From Akkermansia sp. (GTDB lineage: Bacteria; Verrucomicrobiota; Verrucomicrobiia; Verrucomicrobiales; Akkermansiaceae): a stretch of DNA of 13,934 nt. The stretch covers positions 1 to 13,934 of the forward strand of contig JAFZGH010000226.1 in NCBI GenBank assembly GCA_017555465.1, given 5' to 3'. The notes under the pieces are model-generated. The model was not told the DNA's origin, did no database searches, and was given only the letters and a program-made list of their open reading frames with translations. The stretch's first letter is position 1. Every line of letters starts with the position of its first letter. The position numbers and the translations under genes were made by a program. Positions 1 through 5,952 of this stretch are shown here, piece after piece.

Positions 1-2
1 AA

Positions 3-86
3 GAACCCATCGAGCTGCTGGGTTACGTGCAGATTCTGCTCGCCTCCATTGAATTCGCCATAGAATTAAAGGGCACGAGCATATAA
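3..86 (+). CDS. C-terminal end of an unidentified protein (5' end outside window)
   Basis: The third forward frame is open from the window edge to a TAA stop at 84-86. It encodes 27 residues ending IELKGTSI, with codon use like the neighbouring genes. The other two forward frames stop earlier, at 61-63 and 50-52. A hairpin terminator follows about 30 bases downstream, as expected for a gene end. The fragment is too short to assign a family. It converges on galM, which is transcribed from the other side. Confidence 0.5.
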   Translation, partial: EPIELLGYVQILLASIEFAIELKGTSI

Positions 87-112
87 AGGAAACGGCTCCA
101 GCCGATACACCG

Positions 113-148
113 AAAAAAGGGGAGCGACCTCAAAGGAAGCTCCCCTTT
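113..148. terminator. Intrinsic terminator between converging genes
   Basis: A perfect 10-bp inverted repeat, AAAGGGGAGC (116-125) and GCTCCCCTTT (139-148), encloses a 13-base loop. Read on the minus strand, the stem runs into six T residues (complement of the A run at 113-118), so it is best as the terminator of galM. On the plus strand only three T residues end the stem, so it would be a weaker terminator for the upstream gene. Confidence 0.75.
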
Positions 149-170
149 CCGATAAAATAAAGTTTCCTGA

Positions 171-1088
171 TTAATCAATTTCCCAGGCAATCGTGCGGGC
201 ATAGGCCTCACCCGGGCGCAGTTCAATACTGGGGAAATGGGGATGATGCGGAGAATCCGGGTAATTCTGAGCCTCCAGCGCCACGCCACCGCGCTTCAGC
301 GGCAGATAATCCCCTGTATAGACCTGCAGGCCAGGAGCATCGGTCAACACGCGCAGCGTGCGGCGTCCATTGGTCAGCACAGCGGCCAGTTTCACGCCAG
401 GAGCAGCCGGCAGCACATAGTTATCATCGTAACCACCGGCAATAGCGCCGGGTGCATTGCGCTCACCCAGGCAGGCAGGGCGGCGCAAATCATACAGCGT
501 CCCCTCCACCGGGGCAATATACCCCGTCGGTATATTGGAAACCATGGGAGTGTACGCCGAGGCATTCACCTGCAGGCAATGACCATCCACCGTGCCGGCA
601 GCATCCAGATTCCAATAGGCATGATTGGTCAGATTCAACAGCGTGGGGGCATCTGTACTCCCCTCCAGGAGCAAGGTCAGGCGGCGTCCCTCCACCGTGT
701 AAGTGGCGCGCACCGTAACCGTGCCGGGGTAATTTTCCTGACCATCAGGAGAAACCAGCGAAAGCACCAGGCTGGAATCCGAGACTGATTCCACCACCCA
801 GGGCATATCAGAAAAGCCGCACAACCCGCCATGCAGATGATTTGGGCCATTATTCACCGCAAGCTTGTATTCCACGCCATCGAGCGAGAAAGAGCCACCG
901 GCGATGCGATTTGCCACGCGGCCACAGATACTGCCGCAGTAACAGGTATCTGCCGGGAGTTCATCCACAGTCTTGGGGCCATACAGACAATCCACCCCCT
1001 GGTATTCAAACGAAAGCACGCGAGCCCCGAAATTGGTGATACGCACCTTCAATTCAGGCGTTGACAGTGTATATATTTCTGTTTTCAT
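171..1088 (-). CDS. galM: Aldose 1-epimerase (galactose mutarotase)
   Basis: This 305-residue cytoplasmic enzyme interconverts the alpha and beta anomers of aldohexoses, feeding beta-D-galactose into the Leloir pathway. The family signatures are in order: GRVANRIAGG (56-65), NNGPNHLHGG (79-88) with the first active-site histidine, LTNHAYWNL (153-161) with the catalytic acid His156, GYDDNYVL (219-226) with sugar-binding acids, and ALEAQNYPDS (270-279) with the likely catalytic base Glu272. It has no signal peptide. The length is slightly below that of E. coli GalM, but the fold appears complete. The ATG at 1086-1088 is the start that precedes the conserved beta-strand region; no Shine-Dalgarno sequence lies before it. 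It follows the lipoprotein gene by 14 bases and is probably co-transcribed with it from the promoter near 1551-1579. No other galactose genes are visible, so the physiological sugar is inferred. Confidence 0.93.
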   Translation of the reverse strand: MKTEIYTLSTPELKVRITNFGARVLSFEYQGVDCLYGPKTVDELPADTCYCGSICGRVANRIAGGSFSLDGVEYKLAVNNGPNHLHGGLCGFSDMPWVVESVSDSSLVLSLVSPDGQENYPGTVTVRATYTVEGRRLTLLLEGSTDAPTLLNLTNHAYWNLDAAGTVDGHCLQVNASAYTPMVSNIPTGYIAPVEGTLYDLRRPACLGERNAPGAIAGGYDDNYVLPAAPGVKLAAVLTNGRRTLRVLTDAPGLQVYTGDYLPLKRGGVALEAQNYPDSPHHPHFPSIELRPGEAYARTIAWEID

Positions 1089-1103
1089 ATTGATAAAAGC
1101 AAA

Positions 1104-1541
1104 TCAGCGGGAAGATTCCCACGCCGTAACCACATTGTTCTGAAACATGACCCACGCAGCCTCGCGCGGCACATACGCCGTGGAAGTCCCCATGGAGGCA
1201 CCGCCCCAGCAAGGACCATGCCAGCAGCCAGCCCCCACTGTGAGCGAATCCACCATAACCGGCTGATACACGTTGTAAACCCATTTCTCATACGCAACAC
1301 CATTCTGCTGGCCGGTAACCGGCGGCGTATTCGGATTTCCCCATGCAAGATACACAGCATCGCGGGTCATGCCCTCGCAAATCCGCCCCTGCTGCACCAA
1401 AAGCTGCTGCTCCAGCGTGAGTTGGCGGAACATCACCGGATTCTGGCTAATGCGAGTGGCGGGTGTTACCGTCTGGCAGGAATCCAGACAAAAAGCGGCC
1501 AATGCCGACACCAGCAGAAGAATGGAGCGGAATACTCTCAT
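1104..1541 (-). CDS. BamE/SmpA-like outer membrane lipoprotein
   Basis: The 145-residue product begins with a positively charged tip (MRVFRS), a hydrophobic stretch (7-18) and a lipobox-like LDSC (19-22), so Cys22 is the probable lipidated residue. Asp at position -2 of the box is unusual. The mature part contains GRICEGMTRDAVYLAWGNP (52-70) and EKWVY (85-89). This matches the general pattern of the SmpA/OmlA (BamE) fold: a 'GM(T/S)..V....G.P' helix-turn, then an aromatic strand. BamE family members help the Bam complex insert beta-barrels, but many Verrucomicrobial relatives have no tested role, so I call only the fold. A later segment has a Gly/Cys/Trp-rich loop (GAGCWHGPCWGG, 103-114). The frame is open for 29 more codons upstream, but that extension lacks a signal sequence and crosses the divergent promoter, so the ATG at 1541 is chosen. 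Confidence 0.7.
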   Translation of the reverse strand: MRVFRSILLLVSALAAFCLDSCQTVTPATRISQNPVMFRQLTLEQQLLVQQGRICEGMTRDAVYLAWGNPNTPPVTGQQNGVAYEKWVYNVYQPVMVDSLTVGAGCWHGPCWGGASMGTSTAYVPREAAWVMFQNNVVTAWESSR

Positions 1542-1550
1542 GGTTGCATG

Positions 1551-1579
1551 ACAATAGCACCGAATTTCATGCTTGCCAA
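1551..1579 (-). promoter_or_regulatory. Sigma-70-type promoter for the lipoprotein-galM pair
   Basis: Read on the minus strand, TTGGCA (1579-1574, five of six consensus bases) is followed after exactly 17 bases by TATTGT (1556-1551, four of six). The expected transcription start is near 1544, only about three bases before the ATG at 1541, so the message would be almost leaderless. The -35 box overlaps that of the opposite promoter. The call is from sequence only. Confidence 0.5.
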
Positions 1580-1601
1580 GAAAAAAAAACGATGCTAGAG
1601 T
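1573..1601 (+). promoter_or_regulatory. Sigma-70-type promoter for the secreted-protein gene
   Basis: TTGCCA (1573-1578, five of six consensus bases) is followed after 17 bases by TAGAGT (1596-1601, four of six). The expected start is near 1608, giving a leader of about eight bases before the ATG at 1616. The spacer contains a run of nine A residues (1581-1589), which may bend the DNA. The -35 hexamer shares five bases with the opposing promoter's -35 hexamer. An alternative -10 at TATACG (1608-1613) has no -35 at a sensible distance. Confidence 0.42.
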
Positions 1602-1615
1602 ACGTGTTATACGAT

Positions 1616-2380
1616 ATGAATCTGCCACATTTCCTCATTGCCCTGCTGGCTGCCCCCGTTGTGATGTGCAGCGCCGCTCATGCTGAAAAAGCCCCGGAAG
1701 CCATTGCCGGCTACCTGCCCTGCAACGGAACAGCCATTCCCGGCACAGTTATCCGCCCGGTGCGCGACCAGGCTTTCGTAACCTTGCATCAGGCTGCTAT
1801 CAAGCGTTTTCTGCAATTACCGAAGGAAAAGCAGAAAGCTATTAATGAGAAAGGCGCAGCAGACCGCCTCATGGGATACGATGCAGACCTCTGGCCAGAC
1901 AAAGCCGAATACGAACAGTATGCTGCAGCCTGGAAAAAAACTCAGATGGCCCGGCTTGCTGATGTTCACGTCGGTCTGAAGAGCGACGGCAACGGCATTT
2001 ACAGTGTCCTGTCTGCCACACGTGTGGCCAATGGAGGCTCCATGCCTCTCACCATCGGTTCTCTCCGCTACGACAGCAAGAAAAACGTGTGGATTTCCAA
2101 CAATGGTGAGCTGAAAGGCGAGGCGTTCTCAGCCGACGAAAATTTTGACTATGGTCCCCAGACCGGCAACGAGTGGAAACTGGAGAAGAAAGATTCCCTC
2201 TCCACACTCAATGAAATGATCCGCATCACCAAGGCAACGGATGGCAAGGCTATTTTCCTGTACTACAGTCTGACAGAGCGCTCTGCCATCAGCGGCACAG
2301 CCATTGCCAACCATGGCTATACCATCCTCTTCCCCATTGCCACGGCCAGTGCTCGTGCCACTCGTCCAGGCCAGAAGTAA
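1616..2380 (+). CDS. Secreted protein of unknown function
   Basis: I do not recognise this 254-residue protein. Starting at the ATG at 1616, residues 1-23 form a typical Sec signal peptide: a short N-region, a hydrophobic core LIALLAAPVV and an AHA-E cleavage site, so the mature protein would be periplasmic or exported. The mature part begins with a segment containing one cysteine (YLPCNGT, 33-39). It continues with a charged helical region (50-115, including LPKEKQKAINEKGAADR) and a probable beta-rich second half (118-245) with short strands such as GIYSVLSATRV and YTILFPIATA. It has no membrane anchor after the signal and no catalytic motif I can name. An earlier in-frame ATG at 1592, and a longer extension to 1463 that overlaps the lipoprotein gene, are rejected because they bury the signal peptide. 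It is a single-gene unit with its own promoter and terminator. Confidence 0.85.
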   Translation: MNLPHFLIALLAAPVVMCSAAHAEKAPEAIAGYLPCNGTAIPGTVIRPVRDQAFVTLHQAAIKRFLQLPKEKQKAINEKGAADRLMGYDADLWPDKAEYEQYAAAWKKTQMARLADVHVGLKSDGNGIYSVLSATRVANGGSMPLTIGSLRYDSKKNVWISNNGELKGEAFSADENFDYGPQTGNEWKLEKKDSLSTLNEMIRITKATDGKAIFLYYSLTERSAISGTAIANHGYTILFPIATASARATRPGQK

Positions 2381-2402
2381 GGGATATTCCGTTCGAAAAC
2401 AC

Positions 2403-2443
2403 GAAACGGGAGTCCGGCTGTACTCGCCTCAGACTCCCGTTTC
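2403..2443 (+). terminator. Intrinsic terminator after the secreted-protein gene
   Basis: A perfect 12-bp inverted repeat, GAAACGGGAGTC (2403-2414) and GACTCCCGTTTC (2432-2443), encloses a 17-base loop and is followed by a short T-rich stretch (TTCCATTT). It lies 22 bases after the stop at 2380 and 20 bases before rsmD. The loop is longer than usual and the T tract is broken, so partial read-through into rsmD is possible. I could not find a convincing promoter for rsmD in the remaining space. Confidence 0.65.
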
Positions 2444-2463
2444 TTCCATTTCACACCACAAAC

Positions 2464-3030
2464 ATGCGCATCATTGCCGGAGCAGCCAAGGGACTTCCCA
2501 TCCGTGTTCCCCAGGGAGAAGTACGCCCCACCCAGGACCGCGTACGAGAAGCCTTATTTAACATTCTCGGCCCCACTATCCAGGGCGCCAGAGTGCTCGA
2601 TTTATTCTGCGGCTCTGGCTCCGTCGGCATTGAAGCGCTGAGCCGGGGGGCTGCCAGTGCCCGCATGGTGGATGCCGCCCGCCCCTCCTGCGCCATGGCA
2701 AAACAGAATCTGGAGCGCTCCCGTCTGAGCGGCGGCAGCGTGGTGCAGAGCGATTGCCTGCAATTCGTGAAGCGGGATGCAGGGCGCTATGACTACATCT
2801 TTGCCGACCCGCCATATGCCAAGGCCATAGGCGACCGGGATATGATTGCCGAGCTCATGACAGACCGCCTGCACGAGCTGCTGGCAGAGGGTGGCTATTT
2901 CATTGCCGAAGCTCAGGAGGGCTATGGCGTGGGCGACTCCCACAGCCGCGAGTTCCCTGGCTGGAAGCTCGTGGATGCCCGCTACTACGGAAAAAATGTT
3001 ATTCTCTTCTACCAGGCCGACCCCGTATGA
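2464..3030 (+). CDS. rsmD: 16S rRNA (guanine-966-N2)-methyltransferase RsmD
   Basis: This 188-residue SAM-dependent methyltransferase modifies G966 of 16S rRNA during 30S assembly. The family signatures are plain. The N-terminal RNA-contact segment is MRIIAGAAKGLPIRVP (1-16) followed by VRPTQDRVREALFNIL (20-35). The SAM-binding motif I is VLDLFCGSGSVGIEAL (44-59). Motif IV is the catalytic DPPY (115-118). Length is close to E. coli RsmD. No signal or membrane segment is present. The ATG at 2464 gives the canonical N-terminus and lacks a Shine-Dalgarno sequence. Its stop overlaps the waaA start by four bases (ATGA), implying translational coupling. In many bacteria rsmD sits beside coaD; here it heads an operon with an LPS gene. 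Confidence 0.93.
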   Translation: MRIIAGAAKGLPIRVPQGEVRPTQDRVREALFNILGPTIQGARVLDLFCGSGSVGIEALSRGAASARMVDAARPSCAMAKQNLERSRLSGGSVVQSDCLQFVKRDAGRYDYIFADPPYAKAIGDRDMIAELMTDRLHELLAEGGYFIAEAQEGYGVGDSHSREFPGWKLVDARYYGKNVILFYQADPV

Positions 3031-4310
3031 AACGCTTTATCTTTCTACTGCTCTACAACCTGCTGCTCCCGGTATTCCTGATTATCTCCATACCTGGCTA
3101 CCTCATTAAAATGAAGAAGCGCGGCGGCTTCGGCACCGGGCTGTCTGAGCGTTTCGGCATATATAAGAAGCCAGCCTCTGCCGAACCCAAAGGCGGACTC
3201 TACGTGCATGCCGTAAGCGTGGGCGAAACCTTCATTGCCCTCAAATTCATCCGCGAGTGGCGCAAAACCCACAACGAACCGGTCATTCTGGCCACCAGCA
3301 CTGCCACCGGTCACCAGGTGGCGAGAGATGCAGCGCTGCCCAATGTGCGCCCTCTCTATTCACCGCTCGATGTACCGGGTCTTCCGGGACGCTGCCTGAA
3401 GCGCTTTGAGCCAAAAACGGTCGTACTCATCGAAGCAGAGTTGTGGCCGAACTTTGCAGAAGCCTGCCACCGCCGCAGCATTCCCATGGTCATGCTCAAC
3501 GCGCGGCTTTCCCCCCGCAGCGAAGGACGCTACGCCAAGGTGCGCGGCATCACCCGCCTGCTTTTTGAGCGGCTTACGGCCTTGGGCGCGCAGAACGACA
3601 ACGACAAAGCCCGTTTCGCCCGCATCGGCGTGAACCCGGATATCATCACCGCCCCCGGCAGCATCAAGTTCGATGTCATGGGCGATGCCCCGCAGAATCT
3701 GCGCGAAGATTTCCGTAGCATTCTGGACACACTGCGGGGCGACAAACCCGTTGTTCTGGCAGCCAGCACCCACGCCGGCGAAGAAGCCCTTATCGCCACC
3801 ACCATCCGAGAGGCGGGGGCCTTCCCTCTCATCGTTCCCCGCCATGCAGAGCGCCGCGAGCAGGTAGTAGCAGACCTGGAGCAGGCCGGATTCGCCCCGC
3901 TGCTCCGCACCGCGGGCGCACTTCCCGCCGAGATTCCGGCCAATGTGTGCTACGTGGCAGACACCACCGGCGAACTGCGTGACTGGACCGCCCTGGCAGA
4001 TGCCGTGGTCATCGGCAAGAGTTTCCTGGCCAGAGGCGGGCAGAACCCCGTGGAAGCCATTGCAGCTCGCAAGCCGGTCATCATCGGCCCGGATATGACC
4101 AACTTTGCCGACCTTGTAACACTGCTGAAGAAAGAGGACGGCATCCTTTCCTGCGAAGCCGGAGAACTGACCGCCACCCTGCGTACCGCGCTGGACGGCA
4201 GCCCTGAAACCCAGGCGCGCACCGAACGCGCCTACAATGCCCTGCATGTGCATTCCGGTGCCACCTGCCGCAGTGTGGAGCTGGTCGAGACCCTGTATGG
4301 CCGTGCATGA
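3027..4310 (+). CDS. waaA: 3-deoxy-D-manno-octulosonic acid (Kdo) transferase
   Basis: WaaA (KdtA) transfers Kdo from CMP-Kdo to lipid IVA or another lipid A precursor at the cytoplasmic face of the inner membrane, the first step of LPS core synthesis. The 427-residue length equals that of typical KdtA. Features in order: an N-terminal membrane anchor (about 4-25); HAVSVGE (61-67) with the catalytic Glu67; ATSTATG (89-95); EAELWPN (136-142); NARLS (158-162); the C-terminal CMP-Kdo-binding domain starting near VVLAASTHAGEE (242-253); PRHAERRE (271-278); and the donor-site segment GKSF..RGGQNPVEA (330-344). It overlaps rsmD upstream and the DUF2062 gene downstream by four bases each. One enzyme can add one, two or more Kdo units in different species; the sequence does not tell me which applies here. 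Confidence 0.95.
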   Translation: MKRFIFLLLYNLLLPVFLIISIPGYLIKMKKRGGFGTGLSERFGIYKKPASAEPKGGLYVHAVSVGETFIALKFIREWRKTHNEPVILATSTATGHQVARDAALPNVRPLYSPLDVPGLPGRCLKRFEPKTVVLIEAELWPNFAEACHRRSIPMVMLNARLSPRSEGRYAKVRGITRLLFERLTALGAQNDNDKARFARIGVNPDIITAPGSIKFDVMGDAPQNLREDFRSILDTLRGDKPVVLAASTHAGEEALIATTIREAGAFPLIVPRHAERREQVVADLEQAGFAPLLRTAGALPAEIPANVCYVADTTGELRDWTALADAVVIGKSFLARGGQNPVEAIAARKPVIIGPDMTNFADLVTLLKKEDGILSCEAGELTATLRTALDGSPETQARTERAYNALHVHSGATCRSVELVETLYGRA

Positions 4311-4858
4311 AATTTGACTACAACAAGCTGGTTCAGAAAGTAGATGCCTACCTGCGCAAAAAACGCGCCGGCAGCAGAATCTGGGCCATCATGTTGCCGG
4401 AAAGCCTGTTTCGCCCGGAGCTCTGGCTCTGGGAAAAGCATAGCGTGGCCCGCGGCGCGGCATGGGGCACCAGCTGGGCGCTGGCACCGGTTCCCATGCA
4501 GACCATCTTTGCCGTGCTCAGCAGCATACGGACCCGGGGCAACATCCCCATGTCGGTGCTTTCCTGCTGCATTTCCTTTCCGGGCTACCAACTGGTGGCA
4601 TGGCCGCTTCAGTGGTACGCAGGTGCGGTGGTGCTCGGCTGGCTGGGGCTGAGCAGTGGCGTGGACATGGCGCTAATCCGGACCTGCGCAAGCGCCGCCA
4701 CCTCGGAAGGCTGGGGCGCAGCCCTGCAGGTGCTGGGTGAAGTCAACATGCTGATGCTTTGTGCAGAATTACTCATCGGCTGCGCTGTTACCTGCGCCGC
4801 CATCGGAGCAGTGGCCTATTGCCTGGTCATGCTGCTCTGGCGCAAGTCCAGAACCTGA
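4307..4858 (+). CDS. DUF2062-family membrane protein
   Basis: This 183-residue protein has a basic amphipathic N-terminus (1-25) and the DUF2062 core: SVARGAAWGTSWALAPVPMQ (46-65), RGNIPMSVL (77-85) and FPGYQLVAWPLQW (91-103). Hydrophobic segments lie at about 50-72, 82-115, 143-160 and 163-178. DUF2062 members are small inner-membrane proteins of unknown biochemical role, often next to glycosyltransferase or lipid/LPS genes. The four-base overlap with waaA suggests a coupled function at the LPS assembly site, which is inference. The last helix ends in a short basic tail (WRKSRT). Two Cys pairs or clusters (87-88, 152-163) lie in or near membrane segments. Confidence 0.8.
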   Translation: MKFDYNKLVQKVDAYLRKKRAGSRIWAIMLPESLFRPELWLWEKHSVARGAAWGTSWALAPVPMQTIFAVLSSIRTRGNIPMSVLSCCISFPGYQLVAWPLQWYAGAVVLGWLGLSSGVDMALIRTCASAATSEGWGAALQVLGEVNMLMLCAELLIGCAVTCAAIGAVAYCLVMLLWRKSRT

Positions 4859-4902
4859 TTCTGACAATTTGCTGTTATACCACTCACAGGCGCGTTTTCA
4901 GC

Positions 4903-4931
4903 TTGCATTAAGCATCCTGTGATTTTATACT
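4903..4931 (+). promoter_or_regulatory. Sigma-70-type promoter, probably leaderless, for the pump operon
   Basis: TTGCAT (4903-4908; the TTG is consensus) lies 17 bases before TATACT (4926-4931, five of six consensus bases). The predicted start near 4938 is one base from the ATG at 4939, so the message would be leaderless or nearly so. It sits in the 80-base gap after the DUF2062 gene and is the only convincing promoter before the adaptor-permease genes. I saw no terminator in that gap, so read-through from waaA is also possible. Confidence 0.5.
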
Positions 4932-4938
4932 ACCCCAC

Positions 4939-5496
4939 ATGGAATGGAATGACCACTTCATGGCACTTTTCAGGGAAGCAGTAGAGCGTTACCTGCTGAA
5001 TCCCCAGACTCCGGCAGACCGTTTCTTTCTGCCGGAAGAACAGGAATTTCTCAAAACCATAGGATACCAGCCGGCCGAAATGCTCGGCTACGTGCGGGAA
5101 TACGCCGAAAAGGGAGCCCCCAGCCCCAGCACCACGCTGCTCATTGCCGCTGTACGCCGCCATTATTTCCTGAATGCCATGCGCGGCATGTCCGGCAATG
5201 CACGCCCCATCACCGCCGCTGATTTGCCCGCAGAAACCGAAGAATTCCAGGAGATTCCCTACCTGCCCCGCATCATCCGCAAGGCAGAGGCCAAACTCTT
5301 CGGCACACTGGCGCCCGATATCATGTATGGCGATGAAAAAGACCGCGAGTTCCTCCGCACACACGGTAATTTCCACCTGGCCGATTTCCTGCAACTGGCA
5401 GCAGCCGCGCGCAGCGACCGCCAGCGGCTCGTCAGCGCAGTGCTCAATGCCATGCGCAGCCAGGCTGATTCCCCCTTCCCGGCACAGGTCAACTAA
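4939..5496 (+). CDS. DUF5069-like cytoplasmic protein
   Basis: The 185-residue protein has no signal peptide or membrane segment. The N-terminal half (1-85) is helical and acidic (WNDHFMALFREAVERYL). The second half contains YLPRIIRKAEAKLFGTL (108-124), MYGDEKDREFLRTHG (129-143) and ADFLQLAAAARSD (148-160). This order resembles the DUF5069 pattern ('LPR.I.KA.AKL.G.L...G....FL....ADFL....D'). DUF5069 proteins are common in Verrucomicrobiota and Planctomycetota and have no established function. The start at 4939 is supported by the promoter immediately upstream. It is the first gene of a probable four-gene operon ending with the RND permease; whether it has any link to efflux is unknown. Confidence 0.65.
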   Translation: MEWNDHFMALFREAVERYLLNPQTPADRFFLPEEQEFLKTIGYQPAEMLGYVREYAEKGAPSPSTTLLIAAVRRHYFLNAMRGMSGNARPITAADLPAETEEFQEIPYLPRIIRKAEAKLFGTLAPDIMYGDEKDREFLRTHGNFHLADFLQLAAAARSDRQRLVSAVLNAMRSQADSPFPAQVN

Positions 5497-5522
5497 ATCG
5501 CCCCTCCCCTTACATACAAATC

Positions 5523-5927
5523 ATGGATAAGCAGAATCAGGTTGTGAGCACGGAAGCGCAGCGCTTGGCGCTGGAGGCCATGTCTGCCCAGCTGGTGCAC
5601 AAGCTCAACGCCATGATTGCGGAGCAGGAAGCCCGTACCCGAGCCTTTGCTGAGCAGCACCACACAAGGATTGAGCTGCCACAGCAGCCTGGCCAGATTG
5701 CCCCCGCACCCACCGCCCCGCTTCCCAAACCACCGCCAGCGCCACGTCCGCCCAGTCCCCGCCAGGAATACACCTGGAGTCCCCCTGATGAACCTGCGGA
5801 TGAACAGCCACTGCGAATCGGCCCGAAAAAACAAACCGCCAAACCGGAAGAAGAAAACAACATCGGCCTGGGCATGATTATTTTCGCCCTCATCGGCATC
5901 GTGATTCTCCTCCGCTCCTGCTCATAA
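5523..5927 (+). CDS. Small proline-rich tail-anchored membrane protein
   Basis: I do not recognise this 134-residue protein. Its architecture is clear: a helical, probably coiled-coil N-terminal part (9-48, rich in Ala, Glu, Gln), a flexible proline-rich stretch (53-89, including PKPPPAPRPPSPR), a charged linker (90-112), and one hydrophobic helix at the very C-terminus (about 114-130) followed only by RSCS. It has no N-terminal signal, so it is likely tail-anchored with its bulk in the cytoplasm. It lies 26 bases after the DUF5069-like gene and 25 bases before the adaptor gene, so co-transcription is likely. The composition suggests a scaffold or spacer rather than an enzyme; this is inference. 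Confidence 0.7.
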   Translation: MDKQNQVVSTEAQRLALEAMSAQLVHKLNAMIAEQEARTRAFAEQHHTRIELPQQPGQIAPAPTAPLPKPPPAPRPPSPRQEYTWSPPDEPADEQPLRIGPKKQTAKPEEENNIGLGMIIFALIGIVILLRSCS

Positions 5928-5952
5928 AAATTTATCAACAAACACCTCCATT

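Noticed and set aside
1463..1615. N-terminal extension of the secreted protein (51 extra codons)
   Set aside because: It overlaps the opposite-strand lipoprotein gene and would bury an otherwise normal signal peptide; the ATG at 1616 fits better.
1542..1628. N-terminal extension of the BamE-like protein (29 extra codons)
   Set aside because: The extension would place 29 residues before the lipoprotein signal and would run through the divergent promoter region.
4901..4914. Tiny inverted repeat GCTT-AAGC before the pump operon
   Set aside because: A four-base stem with a five-base loop is expected by chance and overlaps the -35 box; it is not a credible terminator or operator.
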